64,000 nt of DNA from Theocolax elegans (lineage: Eukaryota > Arthropoda > Insecta > Hymenoptera > Cerocephalidae), in the NCBI GenBank assembly GCA_026168455.1, contig CM047426.1:62447562-62511561 (forward strand), written 5' to 3'. The position numbers and the translations under genes were made by a program. This document shows positions 1 through 10,602 of the stretch, one piece after another (position 1 is the first letter of the stretch; every line of letters begins with the position of its first letter). The notes below the pieces were generated by a model that ran no database searches, was not told the DNA's origin, and was given only the letters and a program-made list of their open reading frames with translations.

Positions 1-93
1 CTTGGCTCAGCACAATATTAAGTAATATAAAAATAACATATAAGATCATAATATGCATTCTAGAAAGAGAAAAGAAAATTAGTAGGAAGGGAG

Positions 94-1170
94 TTATTTA
101 CAAGGGGGCACTAATTTTATTTTATCCCAGTGTTTTCGAATACACTTCCCATTGGGTAATTCCAAGACCACATTGTGTTTTGGGAGTACTTTTAGGATTC
201 TTAGGGGTTTATTATAGTAACTATCTGCTTTGGAAGTCCGAGGTTCATTTATTAGCCATGTATAATCACTGACCTGAGGCTTGATTGAGTTAGCCTTTTT
301 ATCGTACAAGATTTTTGACTGGATTTTATTTCGAATTTGGTTTTCCCCGGCAAGGGTTTTCATTTCGTCTAACCGAAGAATCAAGTCACGCAAATACGAG
401 TTATATGTATGGAGCTGATTTTCGCGAGGAATCTTTATTGGAAGCCGTGCAATTTTTCCGTAAATTAATTCGAACGGGATGAAATTTGTGGCGTTATGTA
501 TACTAGTGTTATACGTGAAAATCGCGAATGGAGTTAATCGGTCCCAGTCGTCGAAGCGTTTAGAATAGCAGCGAATAAAATTCATTAGCGGGTCATGACT
601 TCGCTCTAAAGAACCATTCGTTTGCGAGCGATAGCCAGATGTGGTTAAGTGGTGATTTTTAAATATATTTAATAGAGATTCTACTAAGTCTGAAAGGAAG
701 CTTGTTCCTCTATCCGAAAGAATGGCTTTCGGTGCACTGAAATTACAAATTAAGTGTCTGGCTAACGCGTCTGCAATAGTCGTGGCCTTTAGGTCTGGGA
801 TCGGCACAGCTATGACGTATTTAGTGAGGTTACACTGCATTGTAAGGTTGTGCCGATTACCATCGGGAGTAGTTTTTAATGAACCAACGATATCAATTGA
901 TACTTTGTCGAAGGCTTCTATTGGGGTGTCAGTTATCAACATAGGTTCTCTGGTTTTGAATCTATCAATTTTCTTTTCTTGGCAAGCTGGACAGCGCCGA
1001 ATGTAATCGAGCACGTCATTACGCATGCCGGGTCAGTAGAATCTTTCGCGAATTTTTCGATATGTTTGGTTGATACCCTTATGGCCGCCAGCCAAAGTAT
1101 CATGTAAAGTTTTAAGAATGGTCTGTCGTTCCTCTGGAGTTGGTAACGTGGCATTACCATGGCAGATGAT
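94..1170 (-). pseudogene. TE-1 integrase (one in-frame stop)
   Basis: Retroviral-type integrase joining element cDNA to the genome. The N-terminal HHCC zinc site is visible (LHDTLAGGH, then CPAC) and the DDE core is preserved: SIDIVG, ILSDRGTSF and the Glu in NGSLERSH. A C-terminal domain follows to the stop near 94. The frame is split near 1027-1032, where the Trp expected after the FY of the zinc domain is TGA, so the upstream part (1033-1293) and the 310-residue core are separate open frames. Otherwise the core is well conserved, suggesting a fairly recent loss. No start is meaningful, since this is the tail of a polyprotein. Confidence 0.9.
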
Positions 1171-1499
1171 AACTTGAATAGGGGTTCCTTCGAATATTTC
1201 GACTAGTTGTTCGGTAAGATGTCCAGGTTCGAGATGATCGGTCAGTTCATCTCTACGGGATATCCGAAAGCTTTTTATATTTTTTATTAACAATATTTGC
1301 CTGAGATTTCGAAATGTGTTACAAAGGTTTTCATATTCGATAGGATCATAATATTTATCCTTTGTTACTAAGGAAAATATATTGTGGTTTCTATATGAAG
1401 TTCTTAGTATTTGATTTACTTACGCTCCTAATTCCATATGTAGGCGCGTGGCAGTGCTGTTGTTGCTACAATCGCGGGTATAAAATGGACTAGGTTATC
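1156..1499 (-). pseudogene. TE-1 macro-like domain between linker and integrase
   Basis: Translating the minus strand gives segments in macro-domain order. First is a beta strand DNLVHFI followed by a Ser/Ala-rich loop, then a VNQIL strand, then NIFSLVTKDKYYDP followed by a helix with YENL. Next is a strand IKSFRISR, a short loop, and finally a helix ending in EIFEGTPIQVIIC. Macro domains of the TARG1/ALC1 kind have the same succession, including the LVTK strand. A frame change near the first loop and a TAA just before VNQIL break the reading frame here. The ADP-ribose-contacting glycine loop is not clearly preserved. Assignment is by remembered motif order, so moderate; a fold search would decide. 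Confidence 0.55.
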
Positions 1500-1645
1500 T
1501 CATTTATTGGTTAGGCAATTTCGGGTGGTAAAAACGTTGTTTTTAGTGACGGGATGTGTTTAAGCGTCTCATTTGAAAAGCTATTATAATTGGTCTGGGT
1601 CCGTTATGCTAATAAAGGGTCCAGGTATTAATTTAATGGTTGAAT

Positions 1646-2850
1646 TTATGGTAGGATAGGTAAAAATATAGGTGTATTATCTTGTGGGGGTTTGGAGAAG
1701 TCGATATTAATTAAATTTTCTTTTTCTTCTGGTATGTGTTCTAATCCCTTGGGTTTAGAGGATTGGGCTTTAACTGATTTTCCAAGTTTACTTGATGGCG
1801 TGCTATTAGCTATTGGTAGATTGGTCTTAACGTTAGGCGTGGCAGAGAGGGAACGTCGATGAGTCGTGACTGGGAGATCAGACTCTACAGGTGCCTGGAC
1901 GTTTCCTAGCTCACCTGTGTTGCCCGTCTCAATGTCGGACTGCATTAGTAGCTCTTCTGTCTTTTGTAAAAGTCGCTGGACACATTCACTAAGAACTACA
2001 TCCATGTTTTCAGATCCATAATTAGAATCACGGTTCATAATAGCGCATTGAACGTCTTCCGGTAGAGGGTCTCCATTCGAAAAGTATTCAGGTATTACAG
2101 ATAGGACTTCGTCGTCCATTTCTGCCCAAACACCTGTTTTATCAAAATGTACCCTAATGCTTTCCTCAAACTTCTGAAAGGATTTCTCTACCTCCGATCT
2201 AGTCAAGGTAGTGTTAGTGTTTGCGAGTGACGTATCTTTATCGGTCTCACATTTTTTAATGCATCCTCGACATAACTACTTTCAGTGTCTTCCTCGGGAG
2301 TAACTGTAATGTCTATATTTCGATTTACAAGGGACCTGCTTTGGTATCGGTTCCCATTTGTGCTGCATCTGTTTCGGTAAAGGTTTCAGTGTCGCTTGAA
2401 TCCATCAGTAACCCGGTCCTATTAAAGTCTATTATTGGGGGTTGACTATTCTCTGAATAGGAAGGTTGTGGTTGATTTGTATCTTCGGGGTTGGATTTTT
2501 CATAGGATTGGGTTTTTGTCGCTGTTTGTTTGGATCGGCTCCTTTGAGCGATAACACTATGGTCCAATTTTGGCGGTTGTTTATTTGTCCGAATCCCTGG
2601 TGGTCTGCCGGGTCCTCGAGACGTTTTAGGTGGTGCGGGACTGGTTAAGGAGATGGACCTGGTTCTAAAACTAATAGTACTGCGATTTTTAAATAGCTTT
2701 GATTTAGCAGTTTCGGGTTTGTTGAGTTTACTGGTGTCTTGAGTTGGAGTATGTCGTTCTTCTTTTTCTTCTATTACCATGATTTTAATCTTAGGCAAAT
2801 TTTCGTTAATTTCTTCCTCAGTGGGATTTCGAGATAGAGCATCAGCGTTT
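1646..2850 (-). pseudogene. TE-1 pol linker between RNase H and integrase
   Basis: Two open stretches with unlike composition. The first (2325-2850) continues the RNase H frame past NADALSRNP into a Ser/Thr/Pro/Lys-rich low-complexity tail. The second (1646-2206) is a 186-codon frame with an acidic helical first half and a Ser/Pro-rich end. No known domain is recognised in either. Such a linker occupies the same place in TE-2 and TE-3, but there it holds an OTU-like segment (TE-2) or an Asn-rich run (TE-3). It may be a tether between RNase H and the macro-like domain; that role is inference. Confidence 0.5.
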
Positions 2851-4318
2851 TTATTCAACTTTCCGCGCTTATATTTGAACGTATACTGATATATCCCGTA
2901 AATTTGAACATCCAACGCATCAACCTCTGGCCTGGATCTTTCTGATTATGCATCCAGTTTAAAGGTTTATGTTCGGCCACCAGAATAAACTTACGACCCA
3001 GTAAATATGATCGAAATTGGTTGAGAGCATAGAGGACTGCTAAAAATTTCTTCTCAGTGGTGGAATAATTCCTTTCAGCTTTACTAAGGACCTTTGAAAG
3101 GTAAGACACGGGGTGGTCGAACCCGTTCTTTTCTTGACTGAGAACCTCTCCAATGGCATAGTCGGACGCATCCGTGGTCAGGGTAAAAGTTTTGTCTAAA
3201 TCAGGAAAAATTAATATTGGCTCATTACATAGAGCTTCTTTTATAATTTCAAAACTTTGATCCTGCTCAGGTCCCCATGTGAAAGTTTTGCCTTTCGAAA
3301 AGTCCTTAATAAATTTACGGTAATAACCAGCAAATCCCAAAAATTCACGAATATTTTTGGCATTTCTTGGTTTGGGGTAATTTCTGACTAAAGTCACCTT
3401 TTTGGGATCAGGTTCTATGCTCACTAACTATATGTCCCAAAAAGCCGACTTCTCGTCTCAAGATTTCTACTTTATCAGGCTGCAATACTAGATTTGATTC
3501 TCGTAACCGGTCCAAAAGTCTACGTACTCGTTCGTCATGTTCTTTAAGATCCTTTGCGTACACAATAATGTCGTCTAAATAGACAAGCATCTTTGTATTT
3601 TGCAGTCCGCGTAGTACATTGTCCATAAGTCTTTGAAATGTCGCGGGCGCGATTTTAGTCCTTCAGGCATTCGTTTAAATTGATAATGTCCATGTAAGGT
3701 CGAAAAAGCAGTTTTCCATCAGTCATCAGGATGTATGGGAATATGTTGGAAACCGTTTGCGAGGTCAAAAACCGAAAAATACATGGCGCCCCCTAGTTGG
3801 TCCATAATATCCGCGATATTCGGTGAAGGATACGCATCACCGACCGTTTTTTCATTGAGGTGCCGAAAGTCAATGACTATGCGACATCTTGGGTTTCCCT
3901 GACTATCTGGTTTCTTAGGAACCACCTAAACGGGGCTATTAAAGGGAGAATTAGATGGTTCAATAATTCCATCCTTCAATCTTTTAGTCATTTGTTCCTT
4001 AATAACTTGTTTGTGAATTTGAGGGTGTCTATATTGTTTGGTATTAATAGGAGTGTTAGTTTCAAGAATGATTTCATGCTGGGTTTTGGAAGTACAGGGC
4101 AAAGGGTCCCCCGGTAATAAGAAAGCGTCGTTATAATCCGCGAGTAATTTCTCAATGCTTTCTAATTCCTCTGGGTTTAAATGGTCCATTTTGATTAACT
4201 TTTTTATTCGTTGAATTCGTTTGATGCGATCCACTATCGCTATTCCGGGTTCGATATCGGTTTCAGATTCGAACTCAGGGGTAAAATGGTCATAAGGAAT
4301 GAGTTCTTTTGGGTCCAC
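2820..4318 (-). pseudogene. TE-1 reverse transcriptase and RNase H (broken)
   Basis: Reads as Ty3/gypsy RT then RNase H in at least four pieces. 3926-4318 holds the RT N-terminus (ITKQYRHP-like segment). 3719-3925 has VPKKPDSQGNPRCRIVIDFR and the HPDD region. 3408-3626 contains the catalytic YLDDIIVY. 2855-3424 holds the thumb/connection and RNase H, with TTDASDYAIG and the YLLGRKF strand. Breaks: TAG where a Trp precedes VVPKK, TGA after HPDD, and frame changes around 3626-3719 and 3420. In RNase H the third acidic position reads AEHKPL, with Glu where Asp is usual. It cannot make an active enzyme as it stands. Confidence 0.9.
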
Positions 4319-4559
4319 TTCAATGGTTATCTCTTCGTCTCGAGTATTAATTGCTAAGACTTTACAGGAATTATTTTCATTTTTTACTAACGCTTCACCT
4401 AAGTAGACGTGTTCGTGTCCAGCATCTATTTGAGGTAGGTAACTTTCTTTTAGATTAGTCTTTATGATATTTATTTTAATTATTTGTTTGGTTCGCTTGG
4501 GAATGGTGTAAATTAGTTTTTCCGGTATTTCGCTATCAGCAACAATTTGGTCTTTTAGT

Positions 4560-5050
4560 AGAGTCTTAGAGTTTTATTTGACTAAGATTTCATTACTAAT
4601 TGGTTCAGCTTGGTCTATTTCTTCAATTTTGTTTAATAATACGGGGTCTAATTCATTTCTACTCCTTAGTCGAATTACTAGTTTTCCTGTCTCTTTTCCA
4701 TTTTTATCTAGAAACGGAATTGGTCTCATCACGTCTGTGTTAACTACCATAGCATTTGTACAATAATTAATAATGGTCATAGTTTCTTTGAAATATCCTC
4801 GGCCAAACATTCCATGAGATTTGATTGGAAATTTCTTGTCTACTACATGGAATAAAGTAGGTGCACCATGTAGCGTCATTAATAATGTAGTAATGCCCGT
4901 TAGAACAACAGTCTCATCGATCTGTACAAAATGTTCTAGTTCGAGAGCGGTCACTTTAATAAGGTTTATGGACGCTCCATTATCTAATATGAATGTATGC
5001 CAAGGCTCTCTGCCTGCCGGTACTTTAAAACGAACAATGGTGGGTTCGTC
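4560..5050 (-). pseudogene. TE-1 retropepsin-like protease
   Basis: The minus strand encodes FILDNGASINLIK at about 4965-5003, the flap-side active-site loop of a retroviral aspartyl protease, followed by about 125 codons with a GRGYF segment where the ILGxDF motif usually lies. The triad reads D-N-G rather than D-T-G or D-S-G, so the enzyme is probably impaired, unless this lineage tolerates Asn. It follows the gag-like frame with a change of frame and is followed by a stop near 4574, upstream of RT. Domain identity is clear; activity is doubtful. Confidence 0.75.
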
Positions 5051-5052
5051 GT

Positions 5053-5661
5053 CTATTCCCGTTTCTGTCCCAAGTCCCTCGCACGAAGCAATATGCGCGG
5101 GTTTGGCGGCACTGTGATACTCATCACCTGTCCCGATGTGTTCTGTTGATTTTGGTTCATCGTGTTTATTTGTCTCATGGATGGGCCTTGAGTTGGCGCA
5201 ATTCCATTCGAGGTCTGTGAAGTAGAGGTCTGGCTCACCACAACACGCGGGCGAGCCCCATTGGAGTTTAAATGTTGGTCTGGCGTAGATACATTATTTG
5301 CATAAGTAGCATTATTTGTTGGTGCTTGTTGCCGATTTCGATTTTGCCATGGACGGAATAATTCGGTTCTTGGGTCGAATAAAACTGGTCCATTATAATT
5401 TGCAGGGTTCACATACGTTGTTTGACGATATGGTGGTGCGTTTGGCGTTGAGAATCGGTTCTGATAACATTGTTTTGGATTATAATTTGGGTTGTAGCTC
5501 TGTGCATAATTATACACATTTGGACCATAAGTTTGTGGTGTGAGTCCATAATTTTTGGGCATTTTTGGTGCTGAATATCCATAAAAATAGTTTGGCTGCA
5601 CTTGTGATACCTGTCGAACTTGACAAACTAAATAATTTGGGTTTACATTTTCAGCTGACAT
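5053..5661 (-). pseudogene. TE-1 gag-like N/Q/P/Y-rich frame
   Basis: A 202-codon open frame rich in Asn, Gln, Pro and Tyr, immediately upstream of the protease. Position and composition fit the C-terminal part of a gypsy Gag, but no CCHC knuckle and no capsid helix bundle is seen. The sequence to the right (5662-6600) shows no further gag coding, so the 5' part of the element appears lost. The ATG at 5661 may be incidental. Identification rests on context only. Confidence 0.5.
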
Positions 5662-5699
5662 TTCTTGATAGTGTGGAAATTCTTCTTGGTAGGTAAGGT

Positions 5700-6600
5700 C
5701 ATTTTCATTAAATAAGGATAGGTAGAATAAGGAAGTAGGTAAATATATACAATTATATTTATAGAAAATAAAATAAGATTATATAGGAAATTTTCGCACC
5801 AGACGACTATAAAAGCTAAACCCCTGATTTAATTTGAAATATTAATATATGCACATATACATATATACACAAATGGATGTATGATATCGTTATTACATTG
5901 TATATATATAAAACATTTTGTATCAATATAATACCTTACAATAACGCACATATACACATATTTTCCTATAATATTTAGTTAAAGACTTAATATAATTATT
6001 TATATATTAATTTCAAACGAATCGCAAATGTCACTCAACACACATTTTCATTAATTTTACGTTTTCAAAATTTGCTTTACAATCATACTACGAAATATAA
6101 GTCCCTTAAATATAGATAGTTATGATAATTCAAATAACATTATTTGCACGTTTCAAATACTTTGTACTTAGTGTAAGTTTGTAATTGAATTTATTTATTG
6201 TCTCCTTCATTGGACCCGATTTTCTAGTTTTTGATAAGCTGCATTCGTCACAAACGATATAAAAAAAACCATAATTATTATACAAATCATTATTTACAAC
6301 TATTTTTTCATCCGTACATAATTTTACTATTGATTTTCTTCCAGTTGTTCAAATAATACCTTTTTAGACTTAACCAAATATATTTAGTAGAAGAATTTTC
6401 CCAATTTATAATTTTGCTTTCATTATATAGCCAAGGTTATAATGTTAAAATTGTTTTTATGATAAAATTTTGATTGGTAATAACGTTTCTTTTTTTAATT
6501 AAGCAAAATACGCCTTATAGAAAACTCTTTTGCTTTGCTCTGTAATTCATTTTCATTAAAAAAAAAATTAACTGCCAAAAGATTTGAAATACTGTAGCTA
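5700..6600. other. AT-rich stretch without a recognised feature
   Basis: About 900 bases of very AT-rich sequence with short (TA)n and (CATA)n runs near 5850-5960. I see no open frame of note, no RNA gene and no repeat boundary here. It may include the decayed 5' part of TE-1. Confidence 0.6.
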
Positions 6601-6639
6601 AATATTGCTGCAAGGTTTTTTATGCAAAATGCACCTTAT

Positions 6640-7219
6640 TCCCCCGGCTTTCACGCAGAAATAGACGATCTGATCGGCTGGGACTTTATAAATAGAAATA
6701 ATGGTCAAATTTGTGCTACAGAGAAATACTTGGAATTAAATAAAGTTGTAATTCCCTTTATTAAAAACGAATGTTGTGTTATTCCGACAAGTTTAAGCTA
6801 ATTATCCCATTCGGGTAGACAAACAACTCAAACAGACGAAGTTCATGATCAACTGTGTATGAATAACCCCAGTATGATAGACAAATCAACTTAAACAGAT
6901 GAAGTTCAGGATCAATCGTGTGAATATGGATCTATTAAGGAATTATTAAAGAAATATCTCATGCAAACTCTATTAAACTAATTAGAAGTATCAAAAATAA
7001 TTACTGGTGAAGTTTCCACTCTAGAAATTAATACAAAGGTTGATGAGGACGAGAATAAAAACGAAAAGTTGTTTGAATTAGATAAGGTAGAAATTAGTTC
7101 AGAGTTATCTCCGTTACCAAAGTTTGACATTAAAGAATATGATACAATTTTTGATCAACACTGCAACGCTGTACTGGGGATCAGGGTGCAGGTTAATAAG
7201 GATCAGCTATTTTATTAAT
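6640..7219 (+). pseudogene. Remnant of a Ty3/gypsy pol: protease C-terminus and connector
   Basis: In one plus-strand frame the sequence reads FHAEIDDLIGWDFI, a match in style to the C-terminal retropepsin motif (hydrophobic-G-x-D-F), followed by VVIPF. After a stop and a one-base slip comes an acidic connector read in a steady frame to a terminal TAA near 7219. Two further in-frame stops lie in the connector. Orientation is opposite to TE-1, so this is a separate insertion or an inverted piece. Too little remains to name the clade. Confidence 0.5.
6815..6928 (+). repeat. Imperfect direct duplication of about 62 bp in the pol remnant
   Basis: Two successive copies share the pattern TAGACAAA, then ACT, then AAACAG, GAAGTTCA and GATCAA. 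In the second copy the reading frame encodes TDEVQDQ, parallel to TDEVHDQ in the first. The duplication therefore arose in coding sequence. Confidence 0.6.
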
Positions 7220-7279
7220 AATAATATAAGTCTTTATTACTAAGTAATATAATAATTAGTGGGTGGGCGCCAGCCGCGT

Positions 7280-8646
7280 TAATACGCAACAATTAAACGA
7301 TAACTCGCGGGTTATCGTAGCAAAAGTTACTGTAATTGCGATACTACTGTTGTAGTTGGCCTAATACGTGGCCGGATTTCGGGATACAATCGAGTACGAT
7401 GTAGGGGAGGAAGAGAAAGGACGGGAAGAAAAAGGAAGGTTCGCACGCACACTAATCGGTACACGGCGGTACCGTCAGCAGAGAGAGATATTTAATTCAC
7501 CAACCTTTTCGGGATACTCCGGGACGCTTGGTCGGAAAGGTGTTCGTCTCTCTCTCTCTCTCTCTCACTCTTTATCTCACTCGCAACTGCTACTCGTTAG
7601 CTAAATATTATTCCGGTGTCGTCCAGTTGACCGACTGTAGAGCTCTGGCTCTCGGCGTTTTCAAGAGCCGTGATCGTACCGCGCGCCTGCGTAGTACGTA
7701 CTTGCACGCGGTACATCCATCTCGCATCGAGTTAGCGCGTCAATTGCCGCTGTATTCAGGCTGTAACGGTGCAAGTCGGCTGTATGGTGTATAGTGACCT
7801 GGTACTGTTTACGTCTCGGCGATGCCGTACAACTTACTCCCAGGTAACTATTAAATCGTTCCTTTTTGCGTTCTTCAACTAATTTATACGGTGTGAGTTT
7901 CAGGCATGAAACTCATCCGCCGCCGCATCGCTGCTCAGAGCCGCCTTAATCCTCTCTCCACGACGACGTCGAACCACGGTGACCGATATCAGCTCTTCAT
8001 ACAGCTCCAGGTAAATACCTTACCGTGGGGATTACGCAAGTATACGTATTTGTGTATGTGCTAATTTAAGAGGTCTGCTATACACTTTGTTTACGTTTAG
8101 CAACCTAACCTCATTCTGCTCTATACTGTTCCTTGTACAGCTGTAGTGTTTACATACAGCTATACATGTATTTCCTTGATCCATGTCCTTTGCATACAGC
8201 TGTATATCCTCTTCCTTGTTCCTTTTCCTCTTGATGCGTATTTGCAATAATTTGTTTACTTTTTTACAGCTGCTTACTAGTTGGCGTTGGAGGTTCTCCA
8301 GCTTACTGTCTGGATACTGCCTCTTCGCCTTAACTGCAGTCCTGTGGGGCTATGGAGGGTCCTCGAGGCTCATTTAATGATAGCCTCCCTCGATTCATCT
8401 TATTTGCTGTGATAGACCCGGAGGAGCCTACCTGATGTGCTGAGCTCGCCCATGGCCTTCACCGTTAGGACCACCTAATGCTTCGCCTTATGTGTGTGCT
8501 GTGCTTGGGATTGGGTTTAGTCTGTGAGGGTAGGTAGGGCTTATTTACAGTACGGGTAGGTAGGTGTAGGGAAAGATATATGGGTAGTTAGGTGTTGTTA
8601 AGGGTTCGATAGCTCGTTACATGACATGTGCAAAGCACATTGTCAC
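7280..8646 (+). repeat. Dispersed repeat, copy A (unidentified, 1.3 kb)
   Basis: Closely related to copy B at 38207-39510, same orientation. It begins GTTAATACGC, then the palindrome GATAACTCGCGGGTTATC (7301-7318), a CT microsatellite (about 7546-7568), and a GC-richer part with GACTGTAGAGCTCTGGCTCT. Several TACAGCTGTA palindromes (8100-8280) follow, and it ends CATGTGCAAAGCAcATTGT. There is no long open frame and no domain. The sharp ends and promoter-like middle would suit a solo LTR or a non-autonomous element, but terminal TG/CA and a target duplication are not convincing in this copy. What it is remains open. Confidence 0.7.
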
Positions 8647-8947
8647 AACGCAAAAATAATAATATTAATATTAATTCGGATAATATAACTCAAACATACA
8701 TACCTAGTAAGATAATCACTAGTACAGCTAGGGCACTAATAATTTGAATGCATTATTCTCCCAGCTACTCTTTTACTCCACATTTGACAGAATTATTAAA
8801 ATGCCGATACCGCGTATTACAAAAATATGCGTCCACCCAGAAAACCTCCTTGGCAGTCACAGGTTGCAGAATTTGACAGTCATGAACACATTAAAAATAG
8901 GCTGCACCCGCTCGAATATAGAAGCTATTTAAGGTTTCTACTACTAA

Positions 8948-10602
8948 CCCATTATGTCCCAGCACGAAGAAATTTTACTCTTACGTTTGGGCTTGAACAG
9001 TTTGATGAAAACGACAATAAATTAATTCGGAAATAGTCATTCCTACTATTTTCGGGTGTGCTCTATAAAACGCAATGGTTTAAAATATTGGAAAGGTATA
9101 TTTTCAATTAGTAACTAACAATTTAAATAAAAAATGCGTATTTTTAAGATTTTTTTTTCAATCGAAAAATACAGGGCGAAGGAATTTTAATTTTGTTGTC
9201 GCAAATAAGCACAAAAGTGCACAAACTATCAGAACTTTTCAAATCCATCGAGTTTTTTGGTCTACGATTTTTGTTCGCAAAATGGCGGCCGAAAAACCGA
9301 AACTAAAATTTTGAATTTTAATTATACCCATATTTTTGATTTTTTTTTCACTTATATCATATAAAATTATATATAAAATTGTAATGAGTTAGCATTATCA
9401 TTTAATTGTATGTAGTATATAATTTTAATCTATAAGTAGTTCACTCAATCATTAGGAAATATAACGATATTTTACTAATGCGATTGGATTTTGATATAAA
9501 AATGACGAAAAATAGCAAAAAAATGATTTTTTATAAACTTAAACTTATTAGTTTATATATTTCATACTGATTATTGCTATTTTATATAAAAATAAACTAT
9601 TTAAAAGCAATTTTACAAAAATAATTTAATTTTTATATGATTTAAGTGAAAAAAACCATCAAAAACATCGGTATAATAAAAATTCAATACTTTAGTTTCG
9701 GTTCTTCGGCCGCCATTTTGCGAAAAAAAATACTAGATCAAAAAATTCGACGGATTTGAAAAGATATGATAGTTTATGCACGTTTGTGCTTACTTGCGAT
9801 TGAAAAAAAAAATTCTTAAAATAATGCATTTTTTGTTTTAATTTGTTAATTACTAATTGAAAATCGAATTTTCCGAATTAATTTATTGTAGTTTTTATCA
9901 ACCTATTCAAGCTCAAATGTAAGATTAAAACTTCTGCACACAAAAAAATTTAGTAACCGGGGAGTACCAAAAACTCGTTCTGAATGATTCCCGAAATGAA
10001 TTGAATTGGTGCATTACAAGAACTGTAATGTTTCGTTACCATGATGGTACCGTCGGAGTTCAATTCATATTCAAAACAAACCATGACGAAAATATAAGCA
10101 GCGCGCTTCTAAATACGGCACGAATCAATCCCGAGAACCGTTGAACTCTCGGAGTATCCGCTCACCGCTCCGATTCATGTCGACGTTGGGACTGCAGTAC
10201 TCCCAAGTCGGAAACAATGGTGCCGCGCTACTTTGGACTTATAAGCCAGTCAAATTAACCTTTGGAAATCCCGTTTTTCGACGAAATTGAATCGCACAAG
10301 TTCATCGTTCCGAGGTTGGAACTATATAGGTCCCAACGGCGATTTGAAACGACGCTGCCGTCGTACCCGGGGAGTTCAACGATTTTTAGTTCTCGATCAA
10401 CACCAATCTGGTATTGAAGAGTTCTTGTACTGGGGATAGCGCAAAACGGAAAGTATTGAACTCATTAATGTGAATCTTGGACATGCTTGTTGTCCAAAAT
10501 TGAATTTTATATATCCGTACGCGTTGAACTAAACGAGTTCAAGAAATATGGGGTTCCCGCATAACTAAATTTTTTTGTGTGTGCGCGCTGGGGCTTAATG
10601 GG
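8948..10602. mobile_element. TTAA-flanked foldback element, piggyBac-like (interrupted)
   Basis: Long inverted arms: roughly 8948-9352 on the left and 9640-9936 plus 10584-10602 on the right. The ends read CCCATTATGTCCCAGC (left) and, reverse-complemented, CCCATTAAGCCCCAGC (right). The right end is followed by TTAA and the left is preceded by CTAA, fitting a piggyBac-type TTAA target with one change. Both arms hold the conserved patch AAAATGGCGGCCGAA and its complement. No transposase is encoded, so it is a non-autonomous foldback or MITE-like copy. The right arm is split by the element at 9937-10583. The centre (9353-9640) is AT-rich. Confidence 0.7.
9937..10583. mobile_element. Inverted-repeat element nested in the foldback arm
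   Basis: A 647-bp insert with inverted ends CACACAAAAAAATTTAGT (9937-9954) and its complement at 10564-10581; similarity continues inward imperfectly. The outer foldback arm can be followed on both sides of it, which proves insertion after the foldback formed. No open frame is visible. The GC-rich interior differs from the AT-rich host arm. Superfamily is unknown, and target duplication is ambiguous because of the CA/TG repeats at the ends. Confidence 0.7.

Larger units (their letters stand above)
1..5700 (-). mobile_element. TE-1: degenerate Ty3/gypsy (errantivirus-like) element, minus strand
   Basis: Reading right to left, the minus strand carries a gag-like N/Q/P-rich frame, retropepsin, reverse transcriptase, RNase H, a Ser/Pro/Lys linker, a macro-like segment and an integrase, the usual Ty3/gypsy order with an insertion before integrase. 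The copy is dead: several stops (two at conserved Trp codons) and frame changes interrupt pol, and no capsid domain, primer site or LTR is visible right of 5661. The left end, including any env and 3' LTR, lies outside the window. The integrase NGSLERSH signature is shared with TE-3, suggesting a related lineage. Family assignment is firm; clade is inferred. Confidence 0.9.
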
